Shown piece after piece: positions 1-6,185 of a stretch of 11,993 nucleotides of DNA (its first letter is position 1; each line of letters begins with the position of its first letter). The translations under genes and the position numbers were made by a program. This DNA is from DASRJX01 sp035649235 (GTDB lineage Bacteria; Acidobacteriota; Polarisedimenticolia; Gp22-AA2), in assembly GCA_035649235.1 (NCBI GenBank), contig DASRJX010000073.1:1-11993 (forward strand), written 5' to 3'. The notes under the pieces were generated by a model. That model saw only the letters and a program-made list of their open reading frames with translations. It searched no databases and was not told the DNA's origin.

Positions 1-862
1 GGGCGAAGTTCTCCGGCACGGAGCGGAAGCGCCCGTGGGCGATGTCGTCGAGGATCCGGCGGCCGGCCGCGATCTCCTCTCCCTTCCTGTCGTTGGGGAC
101 CGTGAGGGAGACGCGGATAGTGTCGCCGAGGCCGCCCGAGATGAGCTGCTCGAAGGCGATGCGGGTCTTGAGGATTCCCTCGGGAGGCAGGCCGGCCTCG
201 GTCACTCCGAGATGGAGCGGCACGTCGGGGCGCGCGGCCGCGAAACGGCGGTTGGCGTCGATGACCTTCGCGGGGTCCGAGTCCTTGAGCGACACGCAGT
301 AGGCGGTGAATCCCAAGTCGTCGAGCCAGCGCGCGTGCTCGATCGCGGAGTCGACCATCTCCGCCACCGAGTCGTCGCCGAAGCGCCCCGCCTTGGCCGG
401 GTCGATCGATCCGCAGTTGACGCCGATCCGGATCGCCACACCGTGCCGCGCGGCGACCTCGGCGAGGAAGGCGACCTTGTCCCGGGCCGGCTTCCCCTTC
501 TCGTGGTGATAGAGGTGTCCGGGGTTGTAGCGGATCTTGTCGACGTGGGGCGCGACGTCCGCCGCCAGACGATAGCTCTCCTGCAAATCCACCGACAGGT
601 TGGCGGAGGTCCGCGCCCGGATCGCCGCCAGGGCGGAAACGTCCCGCGCGCTGTCGATGGCGATGCGCACCACGTCGGCCCCGGCGGCCTCCAGGAGCCG
701 GACCTGCGCCACGGTGGCCTCGACGTCGCTGGTGCGGGTGGCCGTCATGCTCTGCACGGCGATCGGGTGTCCCGCGCCGATGGTGACGCGGCCGATGCGC
801 ACGGCGCGCGTCGTCCGGTGCTGTGCCTGCAGTCCGGTGTCGGGCGGGACGGGCGTGGTCAT
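1..862 (-). CDS. ispG: 4-hydroxy-3-methylbut-2-enyl diphosphate synthase (IspG/GcpE), C-terminus off window
   Basis: IspG is the cytoplasmic [4Fe-4S] enzyme that converts MEcPP to HMBPP in the MEP isoprenoid pathway. Reading from the ATG at 862, 287 residues are visible before the window edge. They show the N-terminal TIM-barrel signature: VQSMT (residues 36-40), GADVVRIAI (61-69), DKIRYNPGH (108-116), IRIGVNCGS (144-152), LHLGVTEAG (217-225) and GLGDTIRVSL (244-253). The C-terminal cluster-binding domain with its three cysteines lies beyond position 1. Where E. coli has VADIHFDYR, this protein has SVDLQESYR (90-98), followed by NPGHLYHHEKGKP. That is a divergent subtype, which I associate from memory with planctomycete-type enzymes. 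The gene follows the glycosyltransferase by 37 bp on the same strand and probably shares its transcript. No good Shine-Dalgarno sequence precedes the ATG. Family identity is very secure; completeness cannot be judged. Confidence 0.95.
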   Translation of the reverse strand, partial: MTTPVPPDTGLQAQHRTTRAVRIGRVTIGAGHPIAVQSMTATRTSDVEATVAQVRLLEAAGADVVRIAIDSARDVSALAAIRARTSANLSVDLQESYRLAADVAPHVDKIRYNPGHLYHHEKGKPARDKVAFLAEVAARHGVAIRIGVNCGSIDPAKAGRFGDDSVAEMVDSAIEHARWLDDLGFTAYCVSLKDSDPAKVIDANRRFAAARPDVPLHLGVTEAGLPPEGILKTRIAFEQLISGGLGDTIRVSLTVPNDRKGEEIAAGRRILDDIAHGRFRSVPENFA

Positions 863-899
863 CTCAGGAGGGCATGATAGCAGGGGAACGGCGTCTCCC

Positions 900-2174
900 T
901 CAGGGGGAGGGCCGGCGGCCCCCCGCGGGTCCGTCCGAAAGCCGCAGGAGGTAACGCCGGCCGGCGCCCCTCGGGACCGCCCCCGCCCGCAGGTCGGCCA
1001 GGGGGTAGAACGTGTCGCGCCAGAGGACCCCTCCCTGTCTCAAGGTCGCCAGGGCCGAGTTCCAGACCGCCCAGGTGAAGAGGGCCAGGGAGAGCGGGTA
1101 CATGATGAAGAGCGCCAGGGGATTGTAGGCGAGCCGGCGGCGCGACACGACGGACACCAGGAGCAGGATCAAGGCCTGGACGAGGAGCGGTACTGTGGCC
1201 CAGAACGAGCGGCCGAAGAGCGCCAGGAGGGCCGGCCCGAGGTGCAATAAGGCGGCCCCGACCGTCTGCACCACCAGCATCGGGACCGAATACCGGAGGC
1301 CCGCGAACAGGTTCTTCTCCAGGCCGCGGATGGTCCCCAGGGCGCCCCGGTGCCAGGGGCAGCGCACCAGGCCGAGACCGCTCATGATCCGCTGCCGCGC
1401 CCCGGACTCCTTGAGGAGGATCCCCAGGCGGTGATCGTCGGCGATCTCCATGCGCAGGAGCTGGTGGCCGCCGATGCGCTCGTAGGCGCCGCGGCGGATC
1501 AGGTTGAAGGCGCCGACGCCGCCCCCGCCGCGCGGCAGGTCGAGATCCATCTCGAAGGCCCGCTGCTCGACCAGCATCACCTGGTCGAACGCCGAGAGGA
1601 GCGCCGCCTGCAGCGGCGAGACGGGCCGCAGGTCGGGGACCACCGCCAGATGATCGATGCGGCGCCTTTCGGCGTAGCGCAGGACGCGGGCCAGAAGATG
1701 CTCGTCAGCCAGGGCCACGTCGCCGTCCAGGAACAGCAGGAAGTCGCCGCGCGCCCGCTCGGCGCCCGTGCGGCAGGCGTGGCACTTGCCGAGCCACCCG
1801 GGCGGGAGCTCGCGGTTGTGGACCACGTCGAGGCGTCCGCCGGCCGCTCCTTTGAGGCGATCGAGGATCCCGGACGTGCCGTCGGTGGAGCGATCGTCCA
1901 CCACGATCACCTGGAGGCCGGGGTAGCGCTGGCGCAGCAGCCGCTCCACGGTCCCCTCGATCGCCCCCGCCTCGTTGCGCGCCGTCACGATGATCGACAG
2001 CGCGGGGAGTGCCGTGGCCGCGCCGTCCCGGGGAGGGGCATCGTCCTGCGACGCGTCCTGCCGGAGCACCTCCGCCAAGAGCCGGACCCGCCGCGAGCCG
2101 GCCACGAGCAACGCGCCCAGGGCGAGCCAGGAGGTGATCAGGACGGTGCCTGGAGCCAGTCCCAGCCAGTGCAT
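900..2174 (-). CDS. Membrane-anchored family 2 glycosyltransferase (HpnB/CrtQ-like)
   Basis: This 424-residue protein is an inverting GT-A glycosyltransferase on the inner membrane. A hydrophobic N-terminal segment (about residues 8-26) precedes the catalytic domain. That domain has SIIVTARNE (60-68), VDDRSTDGT (92-100), ELPPGWLGK (122-130), the metal-binding DGD in FLFLDGDVA (146-154) and an ADDHRLG acceptor/catalytic-base segment (245-251). Three C-terminal hydrophobic stretches follow (about 297-320, 325-344 and 351-375), then WRDTFYPLADLRAG (385-398). The PPGW.GK motif and the WR..(F/Y)PL..LRAG tail resemble hopanoid-associated HpnB and carotenoid CrtQ glycosyltransferases. Being directly upstream of ispG fits a role on an isoprenoid-derived lipid, but the acceptor and sugar are inferred. 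The start is the ATG at 2174, 38 bp from the divergent dehydrogenase start, with no clear Shine-Dalgarno sequence. The family is secure; the substrate is not. Confidence 0.88.
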   Translation of the reverse strand: MHWLGLAPGTVLITSWLALGALLVAGSRRVRLLAEVLRQDASQDDAPPRDGAATALPALSIIVTARNEAGAIEGTVERLLRQRYPGLQVIVVDDRSTDGTSGILDRLKGAAGGRLDVVHNRELPPGWLGKCHACRTGAERARGDFLLFLDGDVALADEHLLARVLRYAERRRIDHLAVVPDLRPVSPLQAALLSAFDQVMLVEQRAFEMDLDLPRGGGGVGAFNLIRRGAYERIGGHQLLRMEIADDHRLGILLKESGARQRIMSGLGLVRCPWHRGALGTIRGLEKNLFAGLRYSVPMLVVQTVGAALLHLGPALLALFGRSFWATVPLLVQALILLLVSVVSRRRLAYNPLALFIMYPLSLALFTWAVWNSALATLRQGGVLWRDTFYPLADLRAGAVPRGAGRRYLLRLSDGPAGGRRPSP

Positions 2175-2199
2175 AGGGTGGCGTACGATACAACAGGAC

Positions 2200-2206
2200 A
2201 GGAGGG
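2200..2206 (+). promoter_or_regulatory. Shine-Dalgarno sequence deciding the alcohol dehydrogenase start
   Basis: AGGAGGG lies here. The in-frame GTG at 2210 is too close to it (3-4 nt), while the ATG at 2213 is 7 nt from the end of AGGAGG. The ATG is therefore the better start. Confidence 0.75.
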
Positions 2207-2212
2207 ACCGTG

Positions 2213-3211
2213 ATGCAGGCCCAGGTGCTGACGCGGCCGGGACCCGTCGGGGAGGGGCCGCTGCGCATGCAGGAAAGGCCGGTGCCGGAGCCGGGCCCGG
2301 AGGAGGTGCTGATCCGGGTCCGGACCTGCGCCGTCTGCCACACCGACCTGCACGTCGTCGAGGGGGAGATCCCTCTGCCCCGGCTTCCCATCGTGCCCGG
2401 GCACCAGGTGATCGGCGTCGTGGAGCGGGCGGCCGGGGAGGGATCGCCGCGCCAGGGAGAGCGCGTCGGCGTGGCCTGGCTGTGCTATGCCTGCGGGTCG
2501 TGCGCCTTCTGCCGCTCGGGGCGCGAGAACCTGTGCGAGCAGGCGCGCTTCACCGGATACCACGTCGACGGCGGGTTCGCGGAGTTCGTGACGGCGCGCC
2601 GCGACTTCGTCTACAGCGTGCCGGAGCGTTTCTCGGACATCGAAGCGGCGCCGCTGCTGTGCGCCGGCATCATCGGCTACCGGGCGCTCCGGCTGTCGGA
2701 GGCGGCGCCGGGAGAGCGCCTGGCGCTGTTCGGCTTCGGCGCCTCGGCGCACCTGACGCTCCAGATAGCACGGCACCGCGGCTGCGAGGTCTTCGTCTTC
2801 TCGCGCTCGGAGGAGCATCGCCGCCTGGCCCTCGGCCTGGGCGCGGCCTGGGCCGGGGAGGCCGCCGAGAGCGCGCCGGTCCTGGCCGACCGGGCCATCC
2901 TCTTCGCGCCGGCGGGGCGGCTCGTCCCCGCGGCCCTGCGGGCCCTGCGCCGGGGAGGGACTCTGGCGATCGCAGCGATCCACCTCGACCAGCTGCCGGC
3001 GATGGACTACGCGCTCCTGTACGGCGAGAGGACCATCCGATCCGTGACCGCCAGCACGCGACAGGACGGCGCCGATCTGCTCCGCTCGGCCGCGGAGGCG
3101 GGCGTCCGCGTCGCGACCGAGGTCTTTCCTCTGCGCGACGCCGGTCAGGCCCTCGCCCGGCTGAAGGCCGGCAGGATTGGCGGTGCCGGCGTTCTGGTGG
3201 TGTCGGAATGA
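2213..3211 (+). CDS. Zinc-dependent alcohol dehydrogenase (MDR superfamily)
   Basis: This 332-residue cytoplasmic medium-chain dehydrogenase probably oxidises an alcohol or reduces an aldehyde with NAD(P)(H). The GroES-like domain carries catalytic-zinc ligands C42 (in CAVCHTDLH), H64 (VPGHQVIG) and C150 (PLLCAG). The structural-zinc cysteines are C94, C97, C100 and C108 in a CGSC..C.SGRENLC pattern. The Rossmann fold shows GFGASAH (174-180) and then a strand ending VFSR. The usual GHE glutamate next to the zinc histidine is Q65 here; PGHQ occurs in part of the family, so it does not imply inactivity. The length is typical of the short COG1064-type members. The stop codon overlaps the start of sat as ATGA, so the two genes are translationally coupled. 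The gene diverges from the glycosyltransferase. Substrate is unknown. Confidence 0.92.
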   Translation: MQAQVLTRPGPVGEGPLRMQERPVPEPGPEEVLIRVRTCAVCHTDLHVVEGEIPLPRLPIVPGHQVIGVVERAAGEGSPRQGERVGVAWLCYACGSCAFCRSGRENLCEQARFTGYHVDGGFAEFVTARRDFVYSVPERFSDIEAAPLLCAGIIGYRALRLSEAAPGERLALFGFGASAHLTLQIARHRGCEVFVFSRSEEHRRLALGLGAAWAGEAAESAPVLADRAILFAPAGRLVPAALRALRRGGTLAIAAIHLDQLPAMDYALLYGERTIRSVTASTRQDGADLLRSAAEAGVRVATEVFPLRDAGQALARLKAGRIGGAGVLVVSE

Positions 3212-4353
3212 GCGCCGCGCCGCACGGCGGGACGCTCGTCGACCGATGCCTGCAGGGTCAGGAGCGTGACGAGGCGCGGCAGCGGGCCGGGAGCCTCCCG
3301 GGGATCGATCTGGACGAGCGCCAGGCCCGCGAGGTGGAGAACCTGGCGATGGGCGTCTACTCCCCCCTCGCCGGCTTCATGAGACAGGCCGACTACGAGG
3401 CGGTGCTTGCGACCGGCCGCCTGGCCGGGCGGACGCCGTGGACGATCCCGATCATCCTCGACGTATCGGAGGAGACGGCGCGCGCCGTGGGTCGCGGCGC
3501 CGCGGCGCTCCGTTTCGAAGGCCGGCCGTTCGCCATCCTGGGCATCGAGGAGGCCTACTCGTTCGATCGGCGCGCGCTGGCCGCGCGCGTCTTCGGCACC
3601 GAAGACCCCGCCCATCCCGGCGTCGCCTTCACGAGCGCCCTGAGGCCGGTCCTGCTCGGCGGGGACGTCGATCTGATTGAGCCACTGCCGACGCCCTTCG
3701 CGCGGCACCGCCTGTCGCCGCGCGACACCCGCGCCCTGTTCGAGGAGCGCGGCTGGAGGACAGTGGTCGGCTTCCAGACGCGCAACATCCCGCACATCGG
3801 CCACGAGGCGCTGCAGAAAGCCGCGCTCAATCTGGTGGACGGGCTGTTCATCAACCCGCTGGTCGGCGGCAAGAAATCCGGCGACTTCGAGGACCCGGTT
3901 ATCGTGGCCGCCTACGAGGCCCTGCTGGCGCACTACTACCCGGCGGATCGGGCGGCCCTTGGAGTCCTGCAGGGGCAGATGCGCTATGCGGGTCCCCGAG
4001 AGGCGATCTTCCACTCCATCCAGCGGAAGAACTTCGGCTGCACGCACTTCATCGTCGGCCGCGATCATGCGGGCGTCGGCAGCTACTACCCTCCCTATGC
4101 GGCGCAGGAGATCTTTCAGGACTACCCGGACCTCGGGATCACGCCGCTGTTCTTCCCCGCCTTCTTCCAGTGCCGGCGCTGCGGGGGTCTTGCCAACGAG
4201 AAGATCTGTCCGCACGGAGGCGCCGATCGGGTGGACTTCAGCGGCACCCGCCTGCGCGACGCGCTGTCGAAGGGGGAAGGGGCCGACGCGATGATCCGGC
4301 CCGAGGTGATGGAGGCGATCCGCGGCGCCGCCGGAGGGCCGTTCCGGGCTTGA
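3208..4353 (+). CDS. sat: Sulfate adenylyltransferase (ATP sulfurylase)
   Basis: Sat makes adenosine 5'-phosphosulfate and pyrophosphate from ATP and sulfate in the cytoplasm. It is the first step of sulfate assimilation, or the last step of sulfur oxidation run in reverse. The 381-residue protein has the family motifs in order: QTRN (190-193) with HIGH (196-199), the GRDHAG phosphate loop (284-289), a zinc-type C322/C325/C334/H336 group in CRRCGG..NEKICPHG, and FSGTRLR (344-350). The length matches the homo-oligomeric Sat family, not the CysN/CysD heterodimer. No APS kinase domain is fused, and no aprAB, cysC or cysH gene lies in the window, so the direction of the pathway cannot be told. 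Its ATG overlaps the dehydrogenase stop (ATGA), implying coupled translation. The same frame stays open far upstream through the dehydrogenase, but that part has no Sat similarity. Confidence 0.96.
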   Translation: MSAAPHGGTLVDRCLQGQERDEARQRAGSLPGIDLDERQAREVENLAMGVYSPLAGFMRQADYEAVLATGRLAGRTPWTIPIILDVSEETARAVGRGAAALRFEGRPFAILGIEEAYSFDRRALAARVFGTEDPAHPGVAFTSALRPVLLGGDVDLIEPLPTPFARHRLSPRDTRALFEERGWRTVVGFQTRNIPHIGHEALQKAALNLVDGLFINPLVGGKKSGDFEDPVIVAAYEALLAHYYPADRAALGVLQGQMRYAGPREAIFHSIQRKNFGCTHFIVGRDHAGVGSYYPPYAAQEIFQDYPDLGITPLFFPAFFQCRRCGGLANEKICPHGGADRVDFSGTRLRDALSKGEGADAMIRPEVMEAIRGAAGGPFRA

Positions 4354-4370
4354 GCCCCGGCCGTGCGGGC

Positions 4371-4385
4371 GCCCTTTCAAAGGGC
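4371..4385. terminator. Short inverted repeat between convergent genes, possible weak terminator
   Basis: GCCCTTT and AAAGGGC face each other around one base, 18 bp after the sat stop and 6 bp before the end of the convergent ParB-like gene. As RNA it would form about five base pairs with a five-base loop. Neither side has a T-tract, so it is at best a weak bidirectional terminator. Confidence 0.25.
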
Positions 4386-4390
4386 CGCTG

Positions 4391-5305
4391 TCACCCCGAC
4401 TGCGGGATGGCCATCATGCCGGAGCGGGCGACGTCCTCCCGCCTTATCTTCTCGACGTCGAACCCCTCGAGTGAGTCGATCAGCCTGGAGAGCGCCTGAT
4501 CGAAGCTTGGGACCGTCTTCCTGGCGCGGGTGAGCGGGTTGCAGCGCGCCAGGACGAAGTTCTTGACGAAGGGATGAGTGATGCCGCGCCGCTTGAGCTT
4601 CTCGACGATCCCCTTCAGGAGCCTGTCGGCCTCCTCGACGCGCGCGGCGCGCTCCTGGCGCGTCCCGTAGGACGTCCGCAGCGGCGCCTTGAGGAACTTG
4701 TCGACCCGCCTCAGCAAGGGGGCGAAGGCGCCCCCGGCGAAGCGGCCGTTCTTCTCGTACAGCAGGCCGAGCGTGGCGAAGTGCGGCTCCTCGAACTGGA
4801 ACGCGAACTCATCCTCCGCGCGGCGGCCGTCTTCCTCCATCAAGCCGCGGTACATGCGGATGACCTCGAGCGACTTCTCCTTCAGGTTGTGGGCCTTCTC
4901 GGTGTTGAGCGCCAGGATCTGGAAGGCGACCTCGGGCTCGGGGACGACGATGGCCGGGACGAACTCGGCCTTCAGCTTCTCCAGGACGTGCCGGCGGTGG
5001 TTGCCGTTCGGGACCCAGTACGCGTCCCCCGATCGCACCGCGACGACCGGGTCCACGAAGCGGTCGATCTTCTTGATGACCTTGAGCAGCCGCTCGGCGT
5101 GCGCCTTGGAGAGATCCCGCTGGTAGGGGGTGGCCAGCACCTTGGCGCGCGGCAGAAGGGCGAAGATCTGCCAATGCCCCCCGACGGGCTCGCGGTACAG
5201 GGCCAGAGGAGTTCCGCCGTCCTCGGCGATCCAGGCCGCCAGGCGCTCCACCTCGGATGGGGGCCTGGCGCCCACCGGGTGCACGGCTGGCTGGGCCTGG
5301 GCCAT
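4391..5305 (-). CDS. Stand-alone ParB/sulfiredoxin-fold domain protein
   Basis: This 304-residue protein has a ParB N-terminal (ParB/Srx) fold at about residues 55-123. It contains TPYQRDLS (59-66), a helix with ERLLKVIKKI (71-80), DPVVAV (85-90) and the box PNGNHRRH (99-106). The GNHR tetrad matches the GxxR position that contacts nucleotide phosphate in ParB (GERR) and Srx (GCHR). The family is known for CTP/ATP-binding switches and nucleases. The rest (about 124-304) is largely helical and charged, with ALNTEKAHNLKEKSLEVIR (132-150) and HPFVKNFVLARCNPL (244-258). I see no clear ParB helix-turn-helix and no partner ParA, so a segregation role is doubtful. The ATG at 5305 has no Shine-Dalgarno sequence and lies 4 nt after the stop of the 66-residue gene, so it is probably translated by reinitiation. 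The molecular role is unknown. Confidence 0.85.
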   Translation of the reverse strand: MAQAQPAVHPVGARPPSEVERLAAWIAEDGGTPLALYREPVGGHWQIFALLPRAKVLATPYQRDLSKAHAERLLKVIKKIDRFVDPVVAVRSGDAYWVPNGNHRRHVLEKLKAEFVPAIVVPEPEVAFQILALNTEKAHNLKEKSLEVIRMYRGLMEEDGRRAEDEFAFQFEEPHFATLGLLYEKNGRFAGGAFAPLLRRVDKFLKAPLRTSYGTRQERAARVEEADRLLKGIVEKLKRRGITHPFVKNFVLARCNPLTRARKTVPSFDQALSRLIDSLEGFDVEKIRREDVARSGMMAIPQSG

Positions 5306-5309
5306 GCGA

Positions 5310-5510
5310 TCAGGGGAGAGAGACGTCGTCGCGTTCGCCGGGTTCGGCGCGCCGCGGGTGCGACTCGGTGCGGCGCGAAACGCGGCGCCGGACCAGGGTC
5401 CGCGGATGCTCGTACCCGAGCGGGAACCAGAAGCCCGAGCGATCGCGCTGGCCGGGAGGCAGGAACGACCCCTCGGGCACGGGCTCGGGATGCTTCGTAC
5501 GAGCCGGCAC
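5310..5510 (-). CDS. Small basic protein of unknown function, upstream partner of the ParB-like gene
   Basis: I do not recognise this 66-residue protein. The call rests on several sequence signs. A GTG start at 5510 is preceded by GGAGGGG, with about 4 nt between GGAGG and the GTG. Third codon positions are mostly G or C, as in the neighbouring real genes. The stop falls 4 nt before the ATG of the ParB-like gene, which lacks its own ribosome binding site. A good promoter lies upstream at 5585-5614. The middle, GFWFPLGYEHPRTLVRRR (26-43), mixes aromatic residues with a basic run; the C-terminal third is rich in Arg and Glu. There is no signal peptide, transmembrane segment or metal motif. It may be a leader that drives translation of the next gene, or a small partner protein. 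A non-coding leader remains possible. Confidence 0.55.
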   Translation of the reverse strand: MPARTKHPEPVPEGSFLPPGQRDRSGFWFPLGYEHPRTLVRRRVSRRTESHPRRAEPGERDDVSLP

Positions 5511-5584
5511 TACCCCTCCAACGCCTCCGCGCGGTTTGGCGCGCGACGGGCCTGGCGGCGACTTGGCTGTCAGCGAACGAAGCG

Positions 5585-5614
5585 ATTCTAGCCGAGGGGA
5601 GGGCCGGACATCAA
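5585..5614 (-). promoter_or_regulatory. Sigma70-type promoter for the small-protein/ParB-like operon
   Basis: Reading the minus strand, TTGATG (5614-5609) and TAGAAT (5590-5585) are separated by 18 bp. They match 4/6 and 5/6 of TTGACA and TATAAT. Transcription would start near 5578, giving a leader of about 65-70 nt before the GTG at 5510. The element sits in the 118-bp gap after the pilin gene, so this unit probably has its own promoter. Confidence 0.55.
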
Positions 5615-5628
5615 GAGGAAGACGGCCG

Positions 5629-6108
5629 CTACTGCTGGGCGCCGCTGGGCCACTGGTAGAAGGCGCTGTTCGTGTAGACGATGTCGCAGTTCACGTCGCT
5701 GGTCGACCCGCCGGTGTTGGTCCCCGGCGAGCCGTCGCGCCCGTAGCTGATGATCGTGTACTGGCTGCCGGAGGCGTTGGTGTCGACGTGCCAGGGGTTG
5801 TTCCACTCGTCCGCCGGCGGGACGGTACGCATGTAATTCGGTGAGAGAAGTCCGGTGAGGACCGAGCCGCCGGCGTTGTTGAGGCCGCGCGGGTAGGTGT
5901 TGTGATCGACGGAGTACATCTCGAGGGCGTTGCCGATCCCGCGCATGTTCGTCATGGTCGCCTTCTGCCGGGCGCGGTCCATCGCGTCGCGGAGATTGGG
6001 GAACGCCAGCGCAGCGATGATGCCGATGATGGTGACGACGATGAGCAGCTCGATCAGGGTGAAGCCGCGCTCGCGGCGCCCTTGCCCCCTGCTTCTTCGT
6101 CCTTGCAT
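5629..6108 (-). CDS. Type IV pilin / GspG-like pseudopilin
   Basis: This 159-residue prepilin has a basic 15-residue leader ending in G15, then the class III signal FTLIELL with F16 as mature residue 1 and E20 as the +5 glutamate. A hydrophobic helix runs to about residue 36. After inner-membrane processing by a PilD-type peptidase it would polymerise into a pilus or a type II secretion pseudopilus. The segment ARQKATMTNMRGIGNALEMYSVDHNTYP (46-73, abbreviated) followed by PPADEWNNPW (97-106) and YTIISYGRDG (117-126) is the GspG layout of helix, D.W..P and YSxGxDG. No other secretion or pilus genes lie in the window, so it is an orphan subunit. The start is well supported: GGAGG lies 9 nt upstream of the ATG. 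Pilus versus secretion use cannot be decided from this window. Confidence 0.9.
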   Translation of the reverse strand: MQGRRSRGQGRRERGFTLIELLIVVTIIGIIAALAFPNLRDAMDRARQKATMTNMRGIGNALEMYSVDHNTYPRGLNNAGGSVLTGLLSPNYMRTVPPADEWNNPWHVDTNASGSQYTIISYGRDGSPGTNTGGSTSDVNCDIVYTNSAFYQWPSGAQQ

Positions 6109-6145
6109 GGGTCCGCGCCTCCAGAAAACCGGGTGAGTCTAGCAT

Positions 6146-6172
6146 GCCGCCCGCGCCATCCATACGGGCGGC
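6146..6172. terminator. Perfect 8-bp inverted repeat, possible terminator or operator
   Basis: GCCGCCCG (6146-6153) and CGGGCGGC (6165-6172) pair perfectly across an 11-base loop. On the minus strand the hairpin begins 13 nt after the dehydratase stop codon, a sensible place for a terminator. No T-run follows it. It also lies just upstream of the pilin leader (ATG at 6108), so a regulatory role there is equally possible. Confidence 0.35.
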
Positions 6173-6185
6173 GACCCCGGTGCGT

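Noticed and set aside
35..877. Long plus-strand open frame opposite the start of the window
   Set aside because: It is antisense to ispG, whose minus-strand translation matches the family end to end. The plus frame gives low-complexity Arg/Asp/Gly-rich sequence typical of GC-rich shadow frames.
1975..3207. Upstream extension of the sat reading frame to a 792-codon open frame
   Set aside because: Sat similarity starts only after the ATG at 3208. The upstream part is Arg/Gly/Pro/Ala-rich and overlaps the well-supported dehydrogenase and glycosyltransferase, so it is an artefact of few stop codons in GC-rich DNA.
2213..3211. Loss of activity of the dehydrogenase because of Gln in place of Glu after the zinc histidine
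   Set aside because: All three zinc-ligand side chains and the structural-zinc cysteines are intact, and PGHQ is found in part of the family, so there is no ground to call it inactive.
3145..4380. 411-codon minus-strand frame opposite sat
   Set aside because: It lies wholly within the antisense of sat, has no recognisable motif, and sat itself has all catalytic motifs.
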